Assembly (NCBI RefSeq): GCF_024763615.1
Contig: NC_077222.1
Location: 71,982,001-72,046,000, forward strand
Direction of reading: 5' to 3'
Source: Phlebotomus papatasi
Lineage: Eukaryota > Arthropoda > Insecta > Diptera > Psychodidae
DNA length: 64,000 nucleotides
Shown piece by piece: positions 24,500 to 39,000 of this stretch (positions within the stretch are counted from its first letter, which is position 1; each line of letters begins with the position of its first letter). Made by a program: the position numbers and the translations under genes. The notes below the pieces were generated by a model. That model saw only the letters and a list, made by a program, of their open reading frames with translations. It made no database searches and was not told the origin of the DNA.

Positions 24500-25643
24500 C
24501 AAAATTTATCACATAGACGTCATAATTGTCGTTTCTCCTTTTCTTCTCCCCTTCCAATATTCTTTGACTTTGGGTGCAAATGTATGGGGATTTAGTTGAA
24601 AATTATTGTTACAGCTTATGAGACAGGAGACTTTTGAGGGTGTGTGCTGTTTGGTCATTTGAATTATTTTGGTCTCCTCGCCATACGAAATCACCACATC
24701 CGACCATCAAAGAACATCGCGAAGTCATGTGAACTTGGGCTGGGTGAGAGTGAGAGACACCTTTTTAGTGATCTGCTTCTCGAAGGAGATAGACGTGTCG
24801 GTTCTCAGTTGCAAAGTAGATTTTGTTCAGAGAGGCAGCAAAGTTAATTTAAAATCCATTCGTTCATGCCATGCGCGATAAACTTGCCCAAATATTCTGC
24901 TCCCAGAGAAGCGCACGTAAAACCAGCTCAGAAAGTCTACAAGGTTACTATCCCATTACATATTATTCAATTCTCTTTTACAAGGATTGTAAACTAACAA
25001 AAAAATTAAAAATTACAACACTTTTTTCCAATTTGAAGAGCTTCTACAAATTCTTTCCATAAAAGTACCTAAGCACATCTCAATAACTAGAATACCCTAA
25101 CACTCCGAACAAATTCGATCACGATCCAATTTTACGACTGCTGAATGAATTAAAGTTTCGCGAAAAGAGTCGACGTCCTCTCAGTGATTTTTGCTCTGGA
25201 ATCAGGTCAAAATGAACCTCTCTCTGCCTCCCAACAGTGCATTTTGTGTAAATATATCACCCAATGTTGCCAAAAATAGTTTCGCGCCTATATTTCATCG
25301 CGATCCATCGTGGTGTGTTGTAGTATCAAATCGTGCTTTTAAATTGAAGATTGTTAAATTGTGCTTGTTTTCAACTCCATTGATTTCAATTTATGAGAAA
25401 TTTGATATCAAAAATGAGAGTGATGATTTGAAAATTTCTTAGTTTTGTGCTGGGGTGAATAATTTTGAATTATACAGTGCTATATATCCATTTATAATGA
25501 AAATTTTCCATTAAACTTTCTCATTCAATTGAGGAGGATATCACAGAAGAAAAAAACTTTTAAAGTTTTGTTTTAGCTTGTGAAGATAATGAGTTTTTTA
25601 TCTTCTTTCTTATTTTTTTTCAATGATATGATGCATTGAATAG
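24500..25643 (+). other. Probable 5' region of the SLC7 transporter gene
   Basis: This stretch precedes the first transporter exon I can place. It is repeat-poor and holds several short overlapping open frames but nothing recognisable. Because the exon at 25644 begins in the middle of a codon, the true start codon should lie in an exon further upstream, here or beyond. I could not choose one. Confidence 0.4.
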
Positions 25644-28600
25644 GACATAATAATGTGTCAGTTAAGCAATCAGAAAAGTGCAGCATCGAAGATGGGACAA
25701 CGGGTTCCAATGGCAGCCTTGGGAATGGGGCGCCCGAAACGGCAGAGACCGACTCATCAGGTGAGATATATCATCATTTCTTATCTTTTCTACCATCTCC
25801 TATAAATGATTTCACTTTGAACATAGGGACCGGGGGGATGCGGGACTCGCTGGAGGGGTCGGGCTCAAAGGCGAACGACATTGTTCACCTCAAGAGACGG
25901 GTGGGACTCTTCAGTGGGGTGGCTTTAATTGTCGGGACGATGATTGGTGAGTAATGGCAATTTATTTCAAAGTTCATAATGAATTAATTTCACACAACAG
26001 AATTCTCGATATATCCTTTTAAGGGTCTGGAATATTTGTATCGCCTTCTGGTTTATTGGTGAGAACTGGTTCCGTTGGCGTGAGCTTCATCATATGGCTG
26101 GCATGCGGTCTACTCTCGTTATTAGGTAAGTTTATGTGCACTCTACCGCACCTTAATATTTCTTCTTCCTCACACACACACACTTCATTCACCAAAAAAC
26201 TACTTGAAAACTTTATTTATAACGTCACACTAAAGAGACGGACCTTAAATTAGAATTAGACTTTCGTGATCTCAACACGAAACACCGGGCGCCTCCACTT
26301 GGCTACGTGGAGGCGCCTGGTAGCAACATTGACTGTGTTGAATTTTTCATGAATTTCTTTACAACTTTACATACTTATTAAGGAATAATTATAGAATAGA
26401 ACATTAAAGAGCAGCAAGTGTTTAATTATTCTAAATCGTCCCTATAGATATAATTATTTTGGCTGTAAATTCATTGTCAAGTAATTTTACTAATGAGAAT
26501 CTGATTTTGAGGAATTTTTATTTATGCGTGTATTTACTTATTTTTACTAACTAGCATCACTTTCTGCCACATACAAAATACAACAAAAACACTATGTATT
26601 GTTGAATAAACAAGATCTTATTTTCTTTTAAAATACTATTCATAGAATTACTGATTTTGTATGTATTCTGCATTGGTCCCGGTTGAAATCCCGAAAGCCC
26701 AAATTTCGAACACTAAAATTCCGAACGCCAAATTCCCGAAAGCCAAAATCGTAAATGGGTCAAAATTCCTATAGTCCGAATCCTGAAAACCAAAATCCCA
26801 AAAGCTAAAATCACGAATTCTTAAAAGTGCACAGTAAAAAAATTTACAACCACTACGATTGGTAATTTTTGCACGAGCGCTATGGTTGTAAATTTTGTGT
26901 ATTGGAAATGTTGTGTATTGGCAAAGTTGTGTATTTTCAATTTTATAAAATGGCTTCCTGTCTATAATTTTGATTGTAGAGCAATTTTGTTCGGTTTATT
27001 TGTATTATCTGTGATATGTCTCGGTATTAAACTAAGAAAAAAAAGAAAAAAAAGAATAAAAAAAGGAAAAAAATAAGAGAGAGTCTGAGACTTGAACCCA
27101 TAATCTTTGCGTTGATGGTCTCGTGTTTTCTGCCTGCGCTACCGACTTGCTTACTTCTCTTCAGCAAATGGCCAAGAGTTGCATCGTCAATTTTTCTAAT
27201 TTACATGATGCTTCCTCTGTTTTCTGTTATTACATAATTATTCCTAATTTTTCACGACTGAGGCACATTTTAAGAATCCAATGAATGATTCCAGAAGACA
27301 ATTAGGCAGTTAAAAATGCAAAATCTATCTGAAATCTTAGAAAAATTGCAATAGTAAACAATGGAATTTTGACAGTTCTCACACAAATTTTCCAATACAC
27401 AAATTTCCTTACACAATACATAATTTTACTGGCATTATGTTAGTATCGTACCACCATTATGATAGTAATTTTACAATTTACAACCATATTGCTTGTGAAT
27501 TTACACAACTTTTCAAATACACAACTTTATTTCTCACACAATTTTTTACTGTGTGTAATAACTATTATCACGACTGCAAGCGAAGGTCACTTGCTGGAGG
27601 CAAGGGAAAATTTTCAGTGTTATGGTAAATTATTCTATACATTATCATCCGTAGAATTTCGTCCCTTTCAGGATTTTGACTTTCGGGGTTTTGGCTTTCG
27701 GTCTTTTGGCTTTCTGGATTTCGACACATTCTAAATTTTGGTTTTCGGGATTTCGACCCATTTAGGATTTTGGTTTTCGGGATTTTGGCGTTCGGTACAC
27801 AGGTTTTCGGGTTTTTTTTGCTCGTTATTTTGACGTTCGGGGTTTTGGCTTTGGATATTGGCTTTCGGGATTTTCACTTTTCGGAATTTGACTTTTCGAG
27901 ATATTAGCTTTCGGGATTTTAACTTTTCCAGATTTTGGTTTTCGGAATTTCAACTCAATCGTGGAATTTTGGAAACTCAATTCTGGATTTCGATCCATTC
28001 GGAATTTTATCTCTTCAGGATTTTAGCTTTTCGGGATTTTGGTTTTCGCAATTTTGGCTTTCAGAAATTAGGGCGGCAGCGATTCTGCATAATAACAAAT
28101 TTGAAATTTATTATTTCATGAATATGGCGATAAATGGTAAATCCACTCTATAACCATCCACTACTACTACTAATAATAGTAATATATTTTATTCACAAAA
28201 ATAGGGTCATCCCTTATACATTTGTGAAATAAATTAAAAAAAAAAGAACAAAATGAGAAAAAAATAAAGAAAGAAGAAGTTAGCAAATTCAGGAGTTTAA
28301 ATTTAAGTATATTCGTAAAGAAAAAATGTAAAGAAAAATAAAAGAAAAAGAAAGTAAAAAAAAGAAAAGAATAATTAGCCATTACATCTATTTAGATTAA
28401 TAAAATTATTTATAATATCAATAAATTATCCTTCGTTTAAGCATTTTTATTATAGAACCGCTTCAATTCGTCAAAGGAACTATGTAAATTTCATTGAAAG
28501 AATACAAATTTCTGTAAATACCAAAATACTCAACGATAATTGCCTTACGCAATTTAATAGACAGGAGTTTTTTCAAATGATTTACGTGAGGATCTCATAA

Positions 28601-29980
28601 GAATTTTCACGCGTGCAGAGTGACGCAGATTTGACCATTTTTCCCATAAGAATGTATGAGTCGTTTGGCTACAATTAGAGCCGACAAACATGTGATTCCT
28701 TCAGTAAAGACTTTTTCTCACTCCTCTCACTCTCTTTTCACGTTTCCTGTGTGAAAATCTCACACAAGAGCTGGTGATTTTGTCGAGAGATCCATCCGAC
28801 AACGACCTCTTGAGAAGCTTCAACTGTAATCTTCTCCTGGCAATTGATCAATTTACCACAGTTAAATGAGAATTATTTATTTTCTGACACACTTTAAAGG
28901 GATACATATGTAATACATTGTGTTATCTGTCGCATCAGGAATTCAATTAAAATCACATTCATACGTATCAAGTCTCAACGACTCAAATTTCACCAAAGAT
29001 TCTCTGTCATTAATTTACGACAATTGTAAATTTCCGTCCTAGAAATAGAATCATTTGGTGGATGAAATTTTTCACACCACTTTTCCACTCTTTTTTTGGT
29101 TTAATAGATAACATACGACAAGAAAAATATTGGGTGTTTCAATATGAAAAAGTTAGAGAGTGGATATTTTTCAATAGGGGAGTGAGATGAGGATGGTTAG
29201 GATGGTTAGAGATGGTATCAAAGCGGCTCAATATAAACGGCGTCGTGTGACGCACTTTCCACGAGGGTCGTGAAGCTATTCCGCATACAAAAATGTGTCT
29301 CAACGATGGAATGGGTGGGAAAGCTTAAGTATATACTTGGATTGGGCCACAGACGAAAGCTTTAGAGGAGGGAAAAGTCTTAAGATAATGATTTTGTTAT
29401 ATTTCTCTCTCTAGTATGAGGTCGTGTGACCTTTGCAAGGGCATGCCAAATGTCTATTTCTCTATTCCCTCTATTCTCTCCACCCTTGAATCACTTCTCT
29501 TCCCCGAATTTTCTCAAAACACCTTTATTCATGGCTCATGACCTTTCAGGTGCGTTGGCGTATGCAGAGTTGGGAACCATGAACACAAGTTCTGGTGCAG
29601 AGGTATGTTTTTTTTTATGCTGATTATAGTAAAAAACTATTTCAGAAATTATAAAAACAGAAAGAATCAAAACCTCGTCGAGGCTTTCGATTTTCTTTGA
29701 TGTTTATTAATAGTATTTATAATGAAAACAAACAGATACAAAAATATAAATTATTCAAACTACATATGTGTCAAAGCTTCCAGTAGATATATTTTTTTGT
29801 TTAATAATTTTAATGATATTTTTCATAATATGATGTTCATAAATCCTTAAAATCATCATTTTTTAAGAGAAATTTTTAAATTTGATTATTGTTCAGATTC
29901 CTTAGTAAAAACTAAAACTATTTGGGAAGATGGGACAGTTCTAGGTTCAGTTTTGTATCTGACTTTGAGACTCTTTAAAA

Positions 29981-30017
<37 letters not shown>

Positions 30018-33000
30018 CTGGCACAACATTCCATGAAGGAACAAAGCCAGAATTGATATAACATTTTTTTTAAGATTTTAAAACAGAAAAATAAAGTAGT
30101 AACTATGTTACAATTCATTAGGGGGTGTGGGGCACCTTTGAAATTGGGATTTTTACCTATTTTTGAATAAAATTGAGCCTTATCGTGATATAAATAATTT
30201 AGGTGCACAGAGAGATTGAGAAGCTAAATTTTACCACGATAAGGCTCAATTTTATTTAAAAATAGGTGAAAAATTCCAATTTCAAAGGTGCCCCACTTCC
30301 CCCTAACTACAGAATTACATTACTTTTCCAATACTTGTTTATGATCCAGAAAACATAGGACTTTCTCATATTTTCCTTATTAATTGTTCGATTTTGGTAA
30401 ATTTGTCCCTAAGTCCCGGCTTATCTGAAATTGTTGAGCAATTTTAACATTTTAATTTGCTGAGTTGAAACTAATTTGAGCAATCGCATTTATGCTATTT
30501 TAGCATATTTAAAACATGTTTTGGTGGACCCAGTATTAGTTTATATCAATAAATAAGCGAAAATCTATTAATTCAAATGATTTTTAATGCAAAACAATGC
30601 ATAGGAACAATTCATCTGAAAATTAAATTGAATTTACAAATTGAAAAAATCCTAGTGTGATAGCACGGTAACTCTGAATAAAAAATCAGTGCATCTCCAA
30701 AAAATGAAAGAGTATCTACCGTTATGTTATTGGCACAAAATTTATAATGATTGCACGAGGATAATGCCCTGGACACACATACGACTAAAGTCCAGAGACG
30801 ACTAAGCTAGTTCATAGCCAAGTCAGTTACTGACACACTACAAATGAGGCTTAGCACCACAAAACATAACTTTCCTGAGTTTTTATGCAGATATTTCTAC
30901 TGAAATGCACTAATACTCCTCTGAAAATGAAACTATTTGTAAATTCATGTCTCAGTACACGTCCAATGATTATTCTTAATTACAATTAATTGTGAGGTGG
31001 AAGCTAACTCGAGACTTAAGACAATTTTAGCTATTCTAGTGAATAATTCTTGTTGTTATACGTGAATTCTCAAGTAAATTTACAAGTAGTTTCATTTTCA
31101 AAGGAGTACTAGTGCGTTTCAGTAGAAATATCTGCATAAAAACCCACGAAAGTTATGTTTTGTGAGTGCCGGAAAATGTTAAGCCTCGTTTGTAGTGTGT
31201 CAGGAACTGACTTGGCTATGAACGAGCTTAGTCGTCTCTGGACTTTAGTCGTAAGTGTGTCCAGGACATAACAGTTCCTAAAACCCATATGAAAAAGTCG
31301 TAAAATTCGAAATTTTTGGAATTTTTCTGACAAATTTTCTATTTGTAACACCAGTAAAATTTTAAATTCAATAAAAATTATTCTTAACACGGCTAGTGAT
31401 GTGTAAGGTCCTAATTCATATCTGTTATTTATTTATTTAATTACTTATTTTTACCAGTTGATATAGGAAATTTTTTTTTTATTGATCGACGATTTGGTAT
31501 TTTTGAATACATGGATGAATGTATTTCGGTTCTCTGAACATTTGATTTTGGTCAAAATAGGCCTCAAGGCCTAAGACCTTGGTAAGGGGGGTAGGTAAGG
31601 GGGGAAACAAAAAATAAATAAAAATTATTCTAATTTATGGATACCATTTCATGTTATATTTATTTTTGTGGGATCTAAGGCTTAAAAATTATAAAGAATT
31701 TGAGAAAAATATACCATTTCTGAATTAAAATGCTCCATCCGTTAGTCTATCACCCTAGGTGCATATATGTAATCTACAATGAAGTAAGTTCCAAAAACAT
31801 TATTCTGGCTTTTTTTAATATTATGTAGTTTTTGTTTTTGAACCATTCCTCTGAGGAACAAATTTATCATGACCATGCTTTAGTATAGATAACAGTTTAA
31901 TTTAAGTTTAAACTTTAAGTTTGAAATCTAGATTCCCGAAATACTTAAAAAAAAAGAAAATAAATAAAATTAATAAATAATACGAAATAAAAATGAGTCC
32001 TTAAATTATTATTTTTGAAAATAATAATTTATATAAATTATTTTCAAAAATTTAAATTCCTTCAAAATAGTTAAATATATTTAAAATAACAGTAAAAATC
32101 AATTTTTAATATTACAAAGTATTTTGCTGAAAATTTTAGATGTCTAAATATTTTGTCCTTTCCATATACTTTCATTAATACTTTAGAATATTCTTGTATT
32201 AGATTCAGTTCTTGTTTTGACTTTTAAAACTTTTATAATTAAATGTTATATCTTATTTTAATCTTTTATAACTAAATAAAAATTTAATAATTGCGAATCG
32301 TTTTGTAAAATACGAAAAATCGAAGTACTGTGTTTAGTTTAACACAAGAAATTGTTTTTGAGCGAAAACCAGAAGATCTTGCATCTTTTCGAATGTTTAG
32401 TAAGTTTAATTTTTTTTATTAAACCTACCAATTTTGCATCGATTATATTGGATGTTTTACTAAAAAGATTTAGTCCAATAATCTCTCATGAAATTTTTAA
32501 AAAGCATTTAAAAGAAACTGGCAGAGGGGAAAAGGGAAACTTTTAAAATAGGGCGTTTGTTTCCTACACTGAGAAAATAAAAGAGGCTACGATTAACTTT
32601 TTTTCTCATAACTTTAACACTTTTTAGGTTTTATAATATATCAACATTTTTTAATGCTAATTTTGCACCTTTTTAAGGGTAAAATTAATATTAAAAACGG
32701 TAACTTTAACCCCTAATACACCTATAAAGCATAATATTTACACCGATTTCGGATCAATAAAGCAGGGTAAAATTAATATTTCCGGAATTCTATTTTAACT
32801 TTTTCGGATTTCTCTCAGTCAGTGTATATATTCCTAAAAAAAACTGAGCTTTATCGTAATCTAATTAGGCTTCAGAATTAGCTTTGTGAAGCTACATTAT
32901 TACTAGAGTAAATCCCAGTTTCATTGAATTTTAATTTTAAAATACAACTTATTTTACTATGAATTCCAATATATTATAGTTGGCAAAACCGATAAAATAT

Positions 33001-36000
33001 ATATACAAATACGGAATGAAATGCATTGATATAATTTCTGAAATTGTTTTTATATAGACCCAATATAAAAGTAGCCATAATAATTAAATTTTTAATCTAC
33101 AGTGGGCATACTTCATGGATGCATTTGGGGCACCACCAGCTTTTTTGTTCTCTTGGGTCAGCACTTTGGTGCTGAAACCCTCTCAAATGGCAATAATCTG
33201 TCTATCTTTTGCCCAGTATGCCGTCGAAGCGTTCGTTTCAGAGTGTGATCCACCGCTGGCCGTCGTGAAGATGGTAGCCATCCTGGCAATAGGTAATTGA
33301 TCATTTCAACTTATCTAGGGACTTCATAAGCATTGTACTAAATCAAATAATTTTTAGTGTGCATCCTGTTCGTAAATTGCTACAGTGTAAATCTAGGAAT
33401 GGCAGTGCAGAACATCTTTACGGCAGCTAAGCTTGTGGCGGTGCTTATTGTAATCTTGGGAGGTGGTTACAAATTGTTCCAGGGCAACACGCAACATCTG
33501 CAAAATGCATTTACAGGCCCAACACCATCATTCGGTGTAATTGCTACGGCATTCTACACCGGTCTCTGGGCCTATGATGGTTGGAATAATCTCAACTATG
33601 TAACAGAGGAAATTCAGAATCCCAGCAAGTAAGTCCTTTGGTGAAAGCTGAAAAATGGCTATTTTTCAGCTGAAATGCCATATGGATGTCTTATATTTTT
33701 TATTGCAGGAACTTGCCACGGTCGATTATCATTGGAATTCCTCTTGTGACTCTCTGCTATGCCCTTATAAACGTCTCCTACTTGGCGGCTATGTCAGCCT
33801 CTGAAATGATTGAATCTGAGGCGGTGGCTGTGACCTTTGGGAATCGTATTCTGGGGGCTTTCGCGTGGCTCATGCCGCTAAGTGTGACGATCAGTACATT
33901 TGGCAGTGCAAATGGTACCCTGTTTGCTGCCGGACGGTAAATATGATCATTTGCGCCTCCGCCAATGTGACCAATTTCTAATTTCTAGTCTCCACTCTGT
34001 GTCTTCAGTCTGTGCTTTGCTGCTAGTCGCGAGGGACACCTCCTGGATATTCTCTCCTATGTCCATGTACGCCGTCTGACTCCAGCTCCTGGTCTCATAT
34101 TCCACGTAAGAATTAGTGAGATTTATGAGGTGTATGAGATTTCATAGGGATTACTTTCATTATACTTTGCAGTCCCTAATTGCGGCGGCCATGGTCATTT
34201 ATGGAACCATCGACACCCTCATTGATTTCTTCAGCTTCACGGCCTGGATCTTCTATGGTGGTGCTATGTTGGCCTTAATTGTGATGCGCTACACCAAACC
34301 CAACTATCCCAGGCCCTATAAGGTCAGCAATAACATTCTTTACCAGAACTCCTCTTTACTTTTTCAAATTTCTATTGCATATGTAGTATTGAACCTAATG
34401 ATTAGGCAACACCCAACATTTTTGGTCACGCCCCACGCCCCATTGAGACGTTACAAATTATTAATTTTCTCAATTATTTATAGAGACAGGGGCATGATTT
34501 TTCCTGTGTTTCCCATATGTTTCTAGCGTGCCGAAAAAACATTTGAGTTTATTAGCTGATTTCTGTCATTATAGAATGAATTAGAAAATAATACAAGTAC
34601 AAAATAAAAGCCAATTTAATATAGAATAGGCAACCAAAAACCCCAAATTGGCAACCTACGTAGTTTCGGAGATATCTCGTGAAATTTGTACGAAAACGGG
34701 AAAAAATTACACTAAAACTGGTCGCATTTTTTAGAGCTAATGTCACGCCCCTGTATAGAGATATAGAAAATAAATCCAAGAACTTACCTGAAAAGAAAAT
34801 TTTGAATAGTTACGCCTATTACAAAATAGACCACGCCCTTACAAAACCAATCAATCATTTAGTTAATAATATCGTAAAATTGTAGAGGTTTTCTCTATTT
34901 TGTGAAGTGCTCAATTTTCCTTTTAGCCCAAGAAAAAGTGAAAGCTGAGAAAAATTTAGTGTAAACGAAATACAATCAATGCGACTTCAATAGTAGGGAG
35001 AAGTGGGGCACATCTGAAAGTGGAGTACCTTTGTAATTGGGATTTTTCACCTATTTTTAAATAAAATTGAGCCTTATCGTGATATGATTTAGCTGCACAA
35101 ACAGATTGAAAAGCTAAATTACATTTTGATATGGCTCAGTTCCACTTAAACATAGGAGAAAAATCCCAATTTCAAAGGTGCAACACTTTCCCCTATTAAA
35201 ACGAAAATAACAAAAGAATTATTAACTACATAAAAAAATATTTCGTATTGTGATTAAATATTTTTAGTTTTTATGAAAATTTCTTAAATTTCGGAAAAAT
35301 TACCTTAACACTAAAAAGACTGAAGAAGTATTTTATACCTCTTTCTGTTTTTATACATGCATATCGACGGCTCAGAATAAGACTCGAACAACTCAAATTT
35401 ATTCAAAATTCTTTTTTTACATTTTGGGTACTATAACTTGACATTCTTCACCTTCTGAGATTAAAGCCGCCCGGTTTAATGGAGTTTATCCGAAAAACGG
35501 GCTTTCATGAACCACCTTGCCCTTAGGGGGAAGTGGGGCACCTTTGAAATTGGAATTTTTCACCAATTTTTAAATAAAATTGAGCCTTATCGTGATAAAA
35601 TTTAGCTTCTCAATCTCTTTGTGCACCTAAATTATATCGCGATAAGGCTCAATTTTATTCAAAAATAGGTTAAAAATCCCAAATTCAAAGGTTCCCCACT
35701 TTCAAAGGTACCCCACTTCCTCCTAACTGTGATTAATTTAATTGGGGATGCATAATGGGCCCAAAAGGAGGCCTGGGTGAATCGGTTACGCAAGGAACCG
35801 CCCCGACTGTAACCTAATCTAATTTTCTTCACCTTTTTTCTGCATATTTGTAGCAAAAAATATTTATTTTCAAAGTTTTAGGCTTTTAAATCTTTAAGCT
35901 CTTATGCTAAATGATGTAAAATCTCCGTTTAAAATCGCTCTTCTGTAAAGTTTCTTATTTACGAGTTATCCGAATCTTATTCTAAGCCATCGATGTGTGA

Positions 36001-39000
36001 ATAGAAACTATTGTACTTTATTTTTCTATTAAAAGAAAATTGAAAAATAGTGAAACAAGTTTTTGTTAGTCCTTTAAGTCTTAGGTTTAAGTGAGAATAA
36101 AACCAGTCGCTTTTAGTTAGTTATGAACATTTATAATCTTATTTTAATTTTTTTTACTAAAGAATCATCATGGAAATTTTGAAAACGTAGTCTGATATCT
36201 TTTATTTCCGAATATGATTTAGAAATTATGTAAGCAATATAAGTGGACATCATAATAGGAAAACACATTTGAACTATTCCTAATAATTCTTTTTCAAGGA
36301 TAAAGTAAAAAGAGACTCTTAAGAACGTATGTATCAATCGATTGAGATAAATGTGGGTTCCTTGGAAAGGTCTTAGAATTCCTGATAGATCTAAACCTAT
36401 TTTAATGGAATATAAACCAGTTGCAATTGTAAAAAGATAATTTATATCCGAACTGGAGTATAAGTGGCCCCTACTTTTTGTCAAAATGAATTATTTTCAC
36501 AAGATTTACACACACATGTGCAAGTGATTTACTTGAAAACGAACTGTTTTCACGAAATTTAAAAGCAATAACAAAAATCTTTACAGAAAGCTAAAACTGC
36601 TGAGTGAAGATTAGGTTTACCTCACGGTAACCCTTTAACGACGAGACACTTTTTACGGACTGAAACAACAATAAAAATTAAACTGAGAAACATAATCAAC
36701 GATAAATCTTAAATCTAACCTTGGAAAGTCCAACAGAATCTGATTCGGTATATTTTGTGCTTCTATGAACAATAGGGACAAAAATAGCCCAAAAATTTAA
36801 GTAATTTTTCTGACAATACCAATTAATAATATTTTTCGCTTTAATGAAAAATATTACGTATGAGTATTCTAGTTTTTATTGTCAAAAGGGTTTTGCTTGA
36901 AAAAATTGGAAGTATAAAAAATAAATAAAATCAATTATGAATTTGAGAATTTGAAAATTCGCCATTTTTTTGCTTAAATATTTACTACATAGCCAATAGC
37001 TAGAGACTTGCAAAAAATATTCTAGATTCCTTCAACCTTATACTTTACAATTATGTACAAACAATTTTATTAATCTAGACTAGAAAAATTTTTCTCTTGG
37101 GACTTAGGATCAAACTCATGAGATCAAACATTTCGCAAAGCTCAGACACTTTGTCACCTCTTTTTGAACATGGTAAACATTTCTTTAAAGTTTTTATTCT
37201 GGCCAAATCTATTTTATTTATAATAAAGATTAACCCTTTAACGACGAGACAGTTTTCGCGGACCGAAAATCAGCAATAAAAATGAAACCGATAAACAAAA
37301 TCAGTAAAAATCAGTTAAAAAAAATTGGAAGTATAAAAAATAATTAAATCAATTTTCACTATGAAAATTTAAAAATTCGTCACTTTTGAGCTTAAAAATT
37401 TACTATATATAACAAATACTTAGAGACTTGCAAAAAATATCCTAGATTCCTTCAACCGTCTATTTTGCAAAAACGTACAAACATAAAGAAAAAATAACTT
37501 TAGGTAGTCAGGAAAAATTATTTTCTTTATGGGACACCGTTGTTCCAATCGTCCTTAAAGGGTTAAATATTTGCTTTGTATTCATTTTCCCTTATTAATT
37601 ATTAATTCCCTTATTAATTAATTATGGGAAGCTGGGGCACCACCAAAAATGGGGTAGCAGTGAACAGTGATTTTTATTTCCAAACTACTTGGACTATGAC
37701 GAACATTTCTTGAGTAGACGTGGACAAGTATCCCTATAGTGTCTATAATTATTCTATGAATTCATAAGATCTCGTCCTCTGAAGTCTAATATCTTAATTT
37801 AAAAATCGCAGTAGGGGAAAGTACTCTCCCTTCGAACGTTCATGCCTTCGAATAATGTGAATTTTCTTTTACTTTCCCTAAGAAACTTGCATACAATTAT
37901 CACGTAATTATCAATAATTGATAAGCTATCTAATATTTAATAGAAATATTTAAGTCTCTTAGGAGAAATGAAAGAAAATTCACATTATTCGAAGGCATGA
38001 ACGTTCGAAGGGGAGTACTTTCCCCTATTCGGTAATGTCCTGGTTTCCCCTAGTTGTCTTAAACTACTTTCTCGTTTATTATCATCCTTAACTAGCACAT
38101 TATAGAAGCGTAGAAGCCTCTAACGCTTAATAACCAACAGGTCCGAGGAACACTGTTGATCTTGCCTTACTAATACCTAAAAAAGGGCCTAGTCTAGCCT
38201 CTCATGTAAAGGCCCAAATAGACCCAGGCTGATCCTCGAGAGTATTTAGCTTTTAAAATTCGATAATAAAGGATTAGGTAAAGGAAATTTACGCAAAGAA
38301 CCTCTAATTGATGATCCTAAGCCCTAAGTAAATGACTGCAGTTTGGGATAAATCTTTATTGGTCAATTTTACAGACTAAATATTCTCGAGGATCAGCCTG
38401 ACTCTATTTTTGCCCCTAAGGTTGGAGCAGCTTCCTTACATTTTTGCCCGTTCTTTGTCATGCTTTTTTTTCAAAAAGAAATCACTATAATAGCCTCCCC
38501 TTCTACCTCCAACTAAATTTGTAATTTATCCCGCCTACTGTAATTCTTTGGTAGGAGGCGTGGTTTAATTTTTCCCATTTTGAATCACATTAGGGCGTGA
38601 CCTATAATCCCTGAAATTATTTTTAATAGGACTTTTTTGCAAAACAAAGTAACGAACTTAAGAAAGAAACATATAATTCAAAAATTTAAATAACAATTAA
38701 TGGATTTTTTAATTTACTCATTCAGGTGCCACTTATCATTCCATTGTTGGTTCTGGTGATCTCGGCGTATTTGGTGGTAGGCCCAATTGTGGATAAACCT
38801 CAAATCGAGTACCTGTACGCAGTGGGTTTCATTTTGGCTGGACTGATTGTTTATGTGCCGTTTGTCTACTATGGTATCCAAATTAGATTCATGGGTAAGA
38901 TTTCTTCCAACCACATCAATCCCTTAATAAAAAATTCAGGAATCTCAAGAGAATCTCCTCTTTTCTTGCAGACAAAGTCACAATATTCTTTCAAATGCTC

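Noticed and set aside
24509..24881. Overlapping open frames as the first coding exon of the transporter
   Set aside because: Several frames on both strands are open at once, and none offers a donor with the phase needed to join the exon at 25644.
27459..28121. Open frames encoding FRDFGFR-type repetitive peptides
   Set aside because: They are produced by the GATTTTGGCTTTCGG minisatellite being free of stops in some frames, and they have no start context or domain.
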